From contig NZ_LYMM01000036.1 in the NCBI RefSeq assembly GCF_002896965.1, positions 1-64,000 of the forward strand: a stretch of 64,000 nucleotides of DNA. Reading direction: 5' to 3'. Position 1 is the stretch's first letter. Every line of letters begins with the position of its first letter. The notes below the pieces were generated by a model. That model had not been told where the DNA came from. It made no database searches and was given only the letters and a program-made list of their open reading frames with translations. Made by a program: the position numbers and the translations under genes. Origin of the DNA: Novosphingobium guangzhouense. GTDB taxonomy: Bacteria > Pseudomonadota > Alphaproteobacteria > Sphingomonadales > Sphingomonadaceae. Positions 44,253-51,943 of this stretch are shown piece after piece.

Positions 44253-45335
44253 ATGCGTATCGCAGTACTGGGCGGAGGACACGGCTCTTACGCCGCCGCG
44301 GCGGAAATGAGCGAGAGGGGTCACGAGGTCTGGTTCTGGCGCCGCGATGCGGGTGCCTTCGCCGCCATCGAAGCGCAGGGCGGGATCGAAGTGCGCGACC
44401 ATGCGGGAACGCGCACCGTGCCGATCGCCCACCTCACCTCTTCACTGGAAGAGGCTCTGTCGGCAGCCGAACTGGTCGTGATCCCGCTGCCTGCCACGGC
44501 GCATGAAGATCTTGCCAGGGCCTGCGCCCCGCACTGGCGCGATGGGCAGGTGGTGTTCCTGCCGCCCGGCACGCTGGGTTCGCTGATCTTCGTGGAAGCC
44601 GCCCGCGCCGCCGGGAACGAGGCCCGCGTGCGCTTCGCCGAAACCGGCACCCTGCCCTACCTGGTGCGCAAGCACGGCCCCGCCAGCATCGTCGTCAGCG
44701 TCTATGCCACGCGCCTGCCGACCGGCGTGTTCCCCGCGCGCGATGCGGACGAGGTGATCGCGCTGCTGCAGCAGGCCTACCCCTCCGTCGAGCCTGCCGG
44801 TGACGTGCTTTCCGGCGCGCTCATGAATGCCGGGCCGATCATCCACCCCCCGCTGATCATGATGAACGCCGGGCCGCTTGAGCATTTCGACGCGTGGGAC
44901 ATCCACAACGAAGGCACCCAGCCGTCGATCCGCGCGGTCACCAATGCGCTGGATGCCGAACGCATCGCAGTGCGCGAGCATCTTGGCTATGCTGCTCCGC
45001 ATTTCCCGCTGGCCGACCACTACAGCCCCGATGGCGATGAGTGGATGTACGGCAATGCCGCGCATGAAAAGCTGACCGACAGCGGCGACTGGCGCGAGAA
45101 GATCAACCTGCAGACTCACCGCTACATGCGCGAAGACACCGCGATCGGGCTTTCCCTGTTCACCTCCATCGCACGCTGGGCGGGCAAGCCGATGCCGGTG
45201 GGCGAAGGACTGCTGGCGCTGGCCTCGGCGATCACCGGGGAAGACCTCTATGCCGCCGGCCGCACGCTGGAACGTCTGGGCCTTGCGGACTGCGATCGGG
45301 CAACCTTGCAGGAACGTCTCCATGACGGGTTCTGA
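44253..45335 (+). CDS. NAD/NADP octopine/nopaline (opine) dehydrogenase-family protein
   Basis: A 360-residue protein with an N-terminal Rossmann fold (MRIAVLGGGHGSYAAAAEM) and the C-terminal helical opine-dehydrogenase domain (SGALMNAGPIIHPPLIMMN, followed by a catalytic-type His/Asp pair in ADHYSPDGDEWM). Opine dehydrogenases reversibly join or split a 2-oxo acid and an amino group. AAGGAGAG precedes the ATG. It is first in a three-gene run, overlapping the next gene by 14 bp. A catabolic role splitting an N-(carboxyalkyl) amino acid is possible but not shown. Confidence 0.82.
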   Translation: MRIAVLGGGHGSYAAAAEMSERGHEVWFWRRDAGAFAAIEAQGGIEVRDHAGTRTVPIAHLTSSLEEALSAAELVVIPLPATAHEDLARACAPHWRDGQVVFLPPGTLGSLIFVEAARAAGNEARVRFAETGTLPYLVRKHGPASIVVSVYATRLPTGVFPARDADEVIALLQQAYPSVEPAGDVLSGALMNAGPIIHPPLIMMNAGPLEHFDAWDIHNEGTQPSIRAVTNALDAERIAVREHLGYAAPHFPLADHYSPDGDEWMYGNAAHEKLTDSGDWREKINLQTHRYMREDTAIGLSLFTSIARWAGKPMPVGEGLLALASAITGEDLYAAGRTLERLGLADCDRATLQERLHDGF

Positions 45336-46317
45336 CGCCGTGATCGGGGTGGTCGGAGCGGGGCGCATGGGCCGGGGCATCGCCACCGCCTTTGCCCTGG
45401 CGGGCCATCAGGTGCGCCTGCTCGACTTGCGCCAGCGCAGTGCACAAGACTTTGCGCACCTTGCCGCCGCCGCCCGCCTCGACGTGGAACGTGACGTCGC
45501 TTTTCTTGCGCAAGCGGGCTTGCTTGACGCCGCAACCATGGCACGCGTGCTGGACGACGTCCTTGTCGCTCCGGCCGCAGAGGCATCCGCGCTTCTGGCG
45601 GGCTGCGATCTGGTGTTCGAAGCCGTGCCCGAAACCATCCCGGCCAAGCAGGAAGCCTTCGCCGCGATCGGGGAGGCCGTGCGCGCCGATGCCCTTGTCG
45701 CGTCGACGACGTCCACCATCGATGCCAATACGCTGGCAGAGATGCTGCCGGGGCCGCAGCGCTTCATGAACGCGCATTGGCTGAACCCGGCGCATCTGGT
45801 GCCCCTGATCGAGGTCAGCCCCGCGAACGTCACCGATCCCGCGAAAGTGGAGGCGCTGTGCGCGATCCTGCGCGGCATCGGCAAAGTACCGGTCGTGTGC
45901 CGTTCGTCACCCGGCTACATCGTGCCGCGCATCCAGGCGCTGGCCATGAACGAAGCGGCGCGACTGGTAGAGGAAGGCGTGGCCAGCGCAGAGGATGTCG
46001 ATACCGCCATCCGCGTCGGCTTCGGGTTCCGCTTCGCCGTGCTCGGCCTGCTGGAATTCATCGACTGGGGCGGCGGCGACATCCTGTTCCATGCCAGCCG
46101 CTACCTTTCCGGTACGCTTGACCCGCAGCGCTTCGCCGCGCCCGAAGTGGTCGAACGCAACATGGCGCAAGGGCACAACGGCGTGCGCGACGGCAAGGGC
46201 TTCTATGACTATCAGGACATGGATCTTGCCGCCTATCGCGCCGGACGGCTGAGCGAATTCGTGGCAATGCTTCGCCACCGCGACATGATGCCCGCAATCC
46301 GGGGAGCGGTGCAATGA
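45322..46317 (+). CDS. 3-hydroxyacyl-CoA dehydrogenase-family protein
   Basis: A 331-residue single-domain dehydrogenase: NAD-binding motif VIGVVGAGRMGRGIATAFALAG shortened here to VVGAGRMGRGIA, catalytic His in FMNAHWLNPAHLVPLIEV, and the C-terminal helical domain with SSPGYIVPRIQALAMNEAA. The substitution of AHWLNPA for the canonical HFFNPV hints at a non-CoA substrate, as in some hydroxy-acid or carnitine-type dehydrogenases. It overlaps the previous gene by 14 bp and the next by 4 bp (ATGA), so the three are one operon. Confidence 0.83.
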   Translation: MTGSDAVIGVVGAGRMGRGIATAFALAGHQVRLLDLRQRSAQDFAHLAAAARLDVERDVAFLAQAGLLDAATMARVLDDVLVAPAAEASALLAGCDLVFEAVPETIPAKQEAFAAIGEAVRADALVASTTSTIDANTLAEMLPGPQRFMNAHWLNPAHLVPLIEVSPANVTDPAKVEALCAILRGIGKVPVVCRSSPGYIVPRIQALAMNEAARLVEEGVASAEDVDTAIRVGFGFRFAVLGLLEFIDWGGGDILFHASRYLSGTLDPQRFAAPEVVERNMAQGHNGVRDGKGFYDYQDMDLAAYRAGRLSEFVAMLRHRDMMPAIRGAVQ

Positions 46318-47432
46318 GGGCGCGGGCATCGCTGCTGGCCGTCGCGCTGGTGCTGGCGGGCGCTCTGGCGGGGGGCGGGGGCGCGCTTGCCGACGCACCG
46401 GCGCCTGCTGCCGAACGACTGGAAGTTGTGCGGCAGCTGGACGGGTTCGGCCTGATCGGGGTCGCCGTCACCCCGGCGGGGCGCATCTTCGCCAGCGCTC
46501 CCGCCGCGACCAGTGGCAACAAGGTGATCGAGATCGATCCCCGCACCGGCGCCATCACCCCCTTTCCCGCCGCCGGCTGGCAGGTATCGGGGCAAGACAC
46601 CCGGCACTGCTGGTTCGCGCCGCAAGCGCTGTGGGTGGACGATGCCGGCGCCCTGTGGGTGTTGGACTCAGGCCGCCCGACCCTCCCCTCGCCCGCGCCG
46701 ACCGGCCCGGCGAAGCTTGTCAAATTCGACCTGGCGGGCAACCGGGTGGAACGCACCTACGATTTCGAAGGTGCGGTGGATGCCGGGGATTCGCTCAACG
46801 ATCTCAGGATCGATAACCGGCGCGGGCTGGCCTACCTTACCAACATCGACCGCGAAGGCAGTCTTGTGGTGCTTGACCTCAAGACCGGCAAGGCACGGCA
46901 GGTGCTGATCGCAGACCGCTCTACCCGCGCAGACCCGGCAGAACACCTGCACATCGGCGGCAAGGTTGGCCTGCTGCGCAGCGGCAAGCCGCCGCTCGTC
47001 CATGCGGACGGCATAGAAATGTCGCCCGATGGCCAGTGGGTCTACTATCGCACGCTGACCGATCACAACTACTGGCGCGTGCCCGCCGCCGCGCTGGCGG
47101 ATGCAGCGCTGCCCGCCGCGAAGCTGTCCGCCAGTGTGGAGTTCCTTGGCAAAGGCCCGATCACCGGCGGGATCATCATGACACCCGAGGGCACGCTCTA
47201 TGGCGGCGATCTGGAACATGGCGGCATCGTCGGCCTGCGCTCCACCGGTAGCACGCTGGCATCGCATGTGGTGCCGCAAACGGAAGCGATCGCCTGGGGG
47301 GACGGGTTCTCCGTGGCGGGCGGATACCTCTACATCGCCGATGCGCGTCTGTCGGAAAAGGTCTTCGCCAATTCGCTGCCGAAACGCGGGGTCGCCACCA
47401 TCTACCGGATCAGGCTGACCGATCTGAAGTAA
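46314..47432 (+). CDS. Secreted MRJP/Yellow-like beta-propeller protein
   Basis: A 372-residue protein with an Ala-rich signal peptide (ending near GGALADAP). It has a six-bladed propeller pattern typical of bacterial proteins related to major royal jelly protein/Yellow (PQALWVDDAGALWVLDSG; LVKFDLAGNRVERTYDF; NDLRIDNRRGLAYLTN; VHADGIEMSPDGQWVYYRTL). Functions in bacteria are largely unknown; lactonase-like activity is one proposal from the fold. It is coupled to the upstream dehydrogenase by ATGA, which is odd for an exported protein after two cytoplasmic enzymes. Confidence 0.78.
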   Translation: MRARASLLAVALVLAGALAGGGGALADAPAPAAERLEVVRQLDGFGLIGVAVTPAGRIFASAPAATSGNKVIEIDPRTGAITPFPAAGWQVSGQDTRHCWFAPQALWVDDAGALWVLDSGRPTLPSPAPTGPAKLVKFDLAGNRVERTYDFEGAVDAGDSLNDLRIDNRRGLAYLTNIDREGSLVVLDLKTGKARQVLIADRSTRADPAEHLHIGGKVGLLRSGKPPLVHADGIEMSPDGQWVYYRTLTDHNYWRVPAAALADAALPAAKLSASVEFLGKGPITGGIIMTPEGTLYGGDLEHGGIVGLRSTGSTLASHVVPQTEAIAWGDGFSVAGGYLYIADARLSEKVFANSLPKRGVATIYRIRLTDLK

Positions 47433-47457
47433 CGCGCAGCGTCAATCTTTCCCTCTG

Positions 47458-47493
47458 TCGGCCCGGCCTTCCTCAACGGAAAAGCCGGGCCGA
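47458..47493. terminator. Bidirectional terminator hairpin
   Basis: A 10-bp perfect stem (TCGGCCCGGC at 47458-47467 and its complement at 47484-47493) with a 16-nt A-containing loop lies between the MRJP-like gene and the convergent MFS gene. Confidence 0.55.
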
Positions 47494-47500
47494 TCTGCAT

Positions 47501-48787
47501 TCAGCCAGCCACCGCTGCGGCGTAGGGCCTGCGCCCCGCACTCAGCAGCGCGATCGCCAGGATCGATGCCAGCACCACGATCGTCGCTACCGACTGGCCC
47601 ACGCCGGAGAAGACCTTGTCGTTCAGCAGGCCAACCACGGCAGAGCCCATCGCCAGCCCCACGAAGCTGTTGAAGAACAGGAAGATGCCCGAAACCCGCG
47701 ATCGCATGGAGGGGGGCGGCACTACCTGCATCACGGCGGTGGAAGGGGCCATTGGGGTCGATACGAAGAACAGCGCGCAGCCCAGCAGCACCGTCGCCAC
47801 GTTGCCCGAAGTCGTGAACGGCAGCGCCGCAACCGAAGCAATGGCGCCCACCGAGCCGACGATGCCGGTGACAAACGGCGCATCACGGCGACCGGCAATC
47901 GTCAGCCGGTCCATGAACCAGCCGCTGGCGAAGACGCCCGCTGCGCCCGCCGTCAGTGCCGCCACGCCCAGTCTGAGGCCGCACTCCGCAGCCGTCATGC
48001 CGAAGGTGCGCATCAGATAGGCCGGGGACCAGCCAAGCACCGCATAAAGCGACGTCGCCATCAGCGAAAAGCCCAGCATGTGCGGCACGAAGATCGCCCG
48101 CCTGCTCCACAGGAACCGGAACACCGCCGGGGTGGAAGGCACGTCCTTTCCGCGCACTTCGCCCGTGGCGCTGCGCGGTTCGCGTACCAGCAGGGCGATG
48201 ATCGCGGCAAGCACGACGCCCGGCAGGCCGACGATCACGAAGACCAGCTGCCATGACGCCATCGGCTGCCCCAACACTTCCATCCCCTGCAGCGAGGCGA
48301 CCATGCCGATCACGCTGCCGCCGACCAGGAACGCGATACCCGCGCCCAGAAACGATCCCATGGAATAGACGCCAACCGCGCGCCCCAGTTTCTCACGCGG
48401 GAACAGGTCGCTGATCAGCGAATACGTTGCCGGAGACAGCGCGGCCTCCCCTGCCCCCACACCGAGGCGCGCCACGAACAGGTGCCCGAAACTGCGCGCA
48501 AACCCACAGGCCATCGTGGCAACGCTCCAGAAGGCGACGCCTGCAACGATGATCAGCGGACGCGGATAGCGGTCCGCAAGGCTGGCGATGGGTATGCCCA
48601 TCGTCGCGTAGAACAACGAGAACGCCAACCCCTGAAGCAGCCCGAACTGCGTATCGCTAAGCGAGAGGTCGGCCTTGATCGGCTCGATCAGCAGCGCAAG
48701 GATCTGCCTGTCGATGAAAGAGAACACGTAGGCGATCATGCATAGCGCCACGACCAGCCAGGCGCGCCGATGCTGTTGCTGAACCAC
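47501..48787 (-). CDS. MFS transporter, Spinster-like
   Basis: A 428-residue 12-helix transporter with the helix-1 motif YVFSFIDRQILALLIEPIKA-like pattern (FSFIDRQIL) and LADRYPRPLIIVAG loop of the Spinster/sugar-acid MFS branch. It should carry a small organic anion. GTG start with a GGGGGG ribosome site. Operator-like site c lies 56 bp upstream, so it may belong to the IacR-type regulon. A paralogue of the same branch sits at 60449-61771. Confidence 0.87.
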   Translation of the reverse strand: MVQQQHRRAWLVVALCMIAYVFSFIDRQILALLIEPIKADLSLSDTQFGLLQGLAFSLFYATMGIPIASLADRYPRPLIIVAGVAFWSVATMACGFARSFGHLFVARLGVGAGEAALSPATYSLISDLFPREKLGRAVGVYSMGSFLGAGIAFLVGGSVIGMVASLQGMEVLGQPMASWQLVFVIVGLPGVVLAAIIALLVREPRSATGEVRGKDVPSTPAVFRFLWSRRAIFVPHMLGFSLMATSLYAVLGWSPAYLMRTFGMTAAECGLRLGVAALTAGAAGVFASGWFMDRLTIAGRRDAPFVTGIVGSVGAIASVAALPFTTSGNVATVLLGCALFFVSTPMAPSTAVMQVVPPPSMRSRVSGIFLFFNSFVGLAMGSAVVGLLNDKVFSGVGQSVATIVVLASILAIALLSAGRRPYAAAVAG

Positions 48788-48842
48788 TTTACCCCCCGAA
48801 GGTGCTTATATGTTTGGTTGTGGCCGCATGCTGCTTCGTCTC

Positions 48843-48858
48843 AATTGATATTTCAAGT
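48843..48858 (+). promoter_or_regulatory. Candidate IacR operator, site c (upstream of Spinster-like MFS gene)
   Basis: AATTGATATTTCAAGT is identical over 16 bp to site b, 5.3 kb away. It lies between the end of the PanE-like gene and the start of the transporter gene. Confidence 0.6.
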
Positions 48859-48883
48859 AAAATAGTGCGTGCCAGAAATCATC

Positions 48884-49789
48884 TTAGCCGCCGGTCAACA
48901 GGACCAGATCAGTCAGCGTCAGATTGATCGGCGCGGCCATTCCCAACCGCTGGGCACAGGCGGCCACGGCGCCGTTGATCGCCTCTATTTCCGTGCGCCT
49001 GCCCGCCCGGCGATCCTGCGCCATGGAGGGGCGATGCCCGCCCTGAAGCGCGAACGCCGCATCCACGCGCGCGCGTACCGAACCCAGGTCAAAGGGCACT
49101 CCAGCGATCTTGGCGACGGCGGCCACTTCGTCCAGCACCGAACCGACGATCCGCCGTCCGGGTTCATTGTCGAGATCGCGCACGCAGGCATCGGCGAGTG
49201 TTGCCAGCGCATTGAAGCCGGCGTTGAACGCCACCTTTTCCCACACGGCAGTCCGGATATCCGCCTGCTGTGTTACCGCAAAGCCTGCCCTTTCGAGCCA
49301 CGCTGCAACACGCCCGCAGGGACGGGCCGACGATGCCGGATCAGCCATGCCAAGTTTGACCACGCCCGAGCCGTCGCTATGGGCGATGCCATTGCGCAAG
49401 TCCGCCGCCACGTCCGTAACGCCGATGACCAGCCGTTCGGCGGGCACAAGGCCGTCCAGTTGCCCCGCCGCATCCAGCCCGTTCGCCAGCACGGCCACGA
49501 TGCCATCGGGCGCAAGGGCATGGCACGCCTGCGCCAGAGCCGGACGCAGGGCGGCGAACTTGGTGAACAGCACGATCAGATCCTGCCCGCCGTCCAACGC
49601 ATCGGGCGCCACGCAGGGCACATGGCTGCACAGCGCCTCCCCTGCGACACTTGCCCGCAGGCCATCGGCGGCAATCTGCGCGATCCGCACCGGATCGATA
49701 TCGACCAGCGTGACCGCCAGCCCGCCAGCCGCCATGCGCGCGGCGAACAGCGCGCCCATCGCGCCTGCTCCTACGACTGCAATCTTCAT
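48884..49789 (-). CDS. PanE/ApbA-family 2-dehydropantoate 2-reductase-like protein (second copy)
   Basis: A 301-residue reductase with Rossmann motif MKIAVVGAGAMGALFAARMA, active-site region VWEKVAFNAGFNALATLAD with the family Lys, and the C-terminal helical domain with RPSMAQD. The start at 49789 gives the standard MKIAVVGAGAMG N terminus; the upstream frame runs through operator-like site d. As with the copy at 31738-32703, two paralogues beside catabolic genes suggest a substrate other than ketopantoate. A pathway role is inferred only from context. Confidence 0.83.
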   Translation of the reverse strand: MKIAVVGAGAMGALFAARMAAGGLAVTLVDIDPVRIAQIAADGLRASVAGEALCSHVPCVAPDALDGGQDLIVLFTKFAALRPALAQACHALAPDGIVAVLANGLDAAGQLDGLVPAERLVIGVTDVAADLRNGIAHSDGSGVVKLGMADPASSARPCGRVAAWLERAGFAVTQQADIRTAVWEKVAFNAGFNALATLADACVRDLDNEPGRRIVGSVLDEVAAVAKIAGVPFDLGSVRARVDAAFALQGGHRPSMAQDRRAGRRTEIEAINGAVAACAQRLGMAAPINLTLTDLVLLTGG

Positions 49790-49808
49790 GCGCGCCTCAC
49801 GCGATTTT

Positions 49809-49824
49809 AGTTGAAGTTTCAAGT
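49809..49824 (+). promoter_or_regulatory. Candidate operator, site d (upstream of second PanE-like gene)
   Basis: AGTTGAAGTTTCAAGT keeps the TTGA-N4-TCAA core and the right flank AGT of sites a-c. It lies 20 bp upstream of the PanE-like start. Its left flank GCGATTTTAGTTGAA resembles site f read on the minus strand. Confidence 0.5.
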
Positions 49825-49860
49825 TGCATCGCATGGCAGCCACCGCATGTTAAGCCATTT

Positions 49861-51414
49861 CTACAACCTCCCCGCCGCGACCTCGCGGTCGATGTGCTGC
49901 GCCTGCCGCAAGGCCAGCGCCACGATCGTCAGCGTGGGATTGCAGCCGCCGGCCGTCGGAAACAGGCTGCCGTCGGCGATGTAGAGATTGGCGACATCGT
50001 GCGTGCGGCCGAACGGTGTACACACGCTTGCCCTGGGATCATCACCCATGCGCGCAGTGCCCATGTTGTGGGTGGCGGGGATGTAATCGCCCATCTCGAT
50101 CACGTTCTCCGCTCCCAGCGCCTCGTAGATGCGCCGCCCCGCCTTCCAGGCATATTCCTTCATCGCGATCGTGTTGGGATGGTCCTCGTAATGGATCACC
50201 GGCACCGGCAGGCCATAGCCGTCGCGCTCGGTGGGGTGCAGGGTGATGCGGTTGGACAGCTGCGGCGGATCCTCTCCCGTCAGCAGCATCCCGGCAAGTT
50301 GGTCATACTTGTCGAGCACTTCGGTCAGATCGCGCCCCCAGCCGCCGATGATCATGTTCTTCGCCAGGATTTCAGGCGTGAAGGGCACAGTCGAAATCAG
50401 GAAGCCGCCCGCAAAGCCGCGCTCCGGCCGGTGGCCGCGCTCGTCCCGGACCACGCCCGCAAGATGCGTCTGACGGTGGAAGTGAACCTTGCCGGGCATC
50501 ACGCCCATGACCTGAATCGTGAAATGGCGCATGTAGTTGCGCCCTACCAGTCCGCTGGAATTGGCCAGTCCCTGCGGATGCCGGTCGCTGGAGTTGTTGA
50601 GCAGCAGGCGCGTGGTTTCCACCACGTTGCCCGCCACTGCGACCGCGCGCGCCTTTTGCGTCACCCGCTTGCCCTGGTGCAGATACGTGACGCCCGAAAC
50701 GCGTCCGTCCGGCCCCAGTTCGATACCCGTCACCATGCATTCGGGGCGCAGTTCGAAGCGGCCTGTCTCCTCCGCCTTCGGGATTTCGGTATAGAGCGTG
50801 GACCACTTCGCGCCGACCGCGCAACCCGACGTGCAGAAGCCCAGCTGATGACACGAAGGGCGATCGTCCCGCTCGATCGAATTGATCGCCATGTTGTGCG
50901 TGTCGATGTCGGTATAGCCGCACTTGCGCGCGCCCGCTTCCAGCACCTTGAAGTTGTTACCCGGCGGCAGGAACGGCATGCCCTGCCGCCCGGTCACACC
51001 CATGCGCACTTCGGCCTTGTCGTACCACGGCGCGATTTCCTCGGGCGTCACCGGCCAGTCCACCAGCGTGGTGTCCGGCAGCGCGCCGTACGTAGTTCGC
51101 GCCCGCATTTCATGCGGTTCGAAGCGCGGGCAGGCTCCGGTCCAGTGCATGGTCGTGCCCCCCACCGTCTTGCAGCCCCATACCGGAAAGTTGGGGTCCG
51201 GCTTGCCGGTCGCCATGCGCCTGTCGAGCCAGGTGAGCTTGCCGAACATCTCGGCCTCGTCGTTGACGATGTCCGACATTTCAAGCCGCCGCCCGGCCTC
51301 AAGGCACACCACTTTATGCCCCTTTTGCGCCAGTTCATTGCCCAGAACGCCGCCGCCCGCGCCCGAACCGATGACGACGAAGACCGAACTGTCATCCAGC
51401 GAGAACTGCGTCAT
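49861..51414 (-). CDS. GMC-family FAD-dependent dehydrogenase (large subunit, gluconate/sugar-dehydrogenase type)
   Basis: A 517-residue flavoprotein. The FAD Rossmann motif VIGSGAGGGVLGNELAQ, the GMC segment GGTTMHWTGACPRFEP, the FAD-contact NVVETTRLLL, and the C-terminal catalytic His-Asn region (THNMGTARMG; FPTAGGCNPTLT) are present. It lacks a signal peptide; in this family the large subunit is exported together with the Tat-signal small subunit, encoded immediately upstream. It probably oxidises an alcohol or sugar in the periplasm, passing electrons to cytochrome. Start overlaps the small-subunit stop (ATGA). Confidence 0.88.
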   Translation of the reverse strand: MTQFSLDDSSVFVVIGSGAGGGVLGNELAQKGHKVVCLEAGRRLEMSDIVNDEAEMFGKLTWLDRRMATGKPDPNFPVWGCKTVGGTTMHWTGACPRFEPHEMRARTTYGALPDTTLVDWPVTPEEIAPWYDKAEVRMGVTGRQGMPFLPPGNNFKVLEAGARKCGYTDIDTHNMAINSIERDDRPSCHQLGFCTSGCAVGAKWSTLYTEIPKAEETGRFELRPECMVTGIELGPDGRVSGVTYLHQGKRVTQKARAVAVAGNVVETTRLLLNNSSDRHPQGLANSSGLVGRNYMRHFTIQVMGVMPGKVHFHRQTHLAGVVRDERGHRPERGFAGGFLISTVPFTPEILAKNMIIGGWGRDLTEVLDKYDQLAGMLLTGEDPPQLSNRITLHPTERDGYGLPVPVIHYEDHPNTIAMKEYAWKAGRRIYEALGAENVIEMGDYIPATHNMGTARMGDDPRASVCTPFGRTHDVANLYIADGSLFPTAGGCNPTLTIVALALRQAQHIDREVAAGRL

Positions 51415-51935
51415 TTCGCGCCTCCCGCAGCGGGCAGCCAGTCTATGTCGTCGAAGCCGCGTTCGATGTAGCCGCCATATTCGACCGACGACCCTTCGTA
51501 GCCGACCATCTTCCAGACTGCCGCATCGCGATAGATCAGCTCCGCCCCGCGCCAGATGAGCGCCTTGAAGAACGGCTCCTGATCATACCTGGCCACCATC
51601 GAGCGGCGCACCATTTCAGGCAGTTGCGCGAAGGGGGCGATGTAGGAGCCGTCAAGCAGCGCCAGCCCGCGGCGATGCTCGGCCATTGCGGCGGGGTCTT
51701 TCGCGATCTCCGCCAGATAGCGGCCGGCGGCCCCTGAATAGAATGCCGCGTCCAACCGGGCATGGGGGAACGCTGTGTGCAGCAGCGCGGCAGTGGCCGG
51801 CTCCTCCGGCGTCGGCTTTGGTGTGGACGTGGCAGCGATTGCGGACAACGGGCTGGCGGCGATGGCTGGCAGCATTGCGGCCAGAGCCATCTTGCCCACC
51901 ACGGCGCGGCGGGTAAGCGTGAAAGTCATGGTCAT
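51411..51935 (-). CDS. Gluconate 2-dehydrogenase subunit-3-family protein (Tat-exported small subunit)
   Basis: A 174-residue protein with a Tat-like signal (TLTRRAVVGKMALAAMLPAI) and the helical subunit-3 domain (FYSGAAGRYLAEIAKDP; FFKALIWRGAELIYRD; WKMVGYEGSSVEYGG). It serves as folding/export partner for the GMC subunit that follows. Both ATGs at 51935 and 51929 are possible starts. It begins 9 bp before the TonB receptor gene ends, in the order receptor, small subunit, large subunit on the minus strand, so the receptor may feed the periplasmic dehydrogenase. Confidence 0.85.
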   Translation of the reverse strand: MTMTFTLTRRAVVGKMALAAMLPAIAASPLSAIAATSTPKPTPEEPATAALLHTAFPHARLDAAFYSGAAGRYLAEIAKDPAAMAEHRRGLALLDGSYIAPFAQLPEMVRRSMVARYDQEPFFKALIWRGAELIYRDAAVWKMVGYEGSSVEYGGYIERGFDDIDWLPAAGGAK

Positions 51936-51943
51936 ATCCCTGA

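Noticed and set aside
49894..51471. 525-codon frame antisense to the GMC dehydrogenase gene
   Set aside because: His/Arg/Ala-rich composition without motif, fully opposite a clear GMC gene; a GC-driven shadow.
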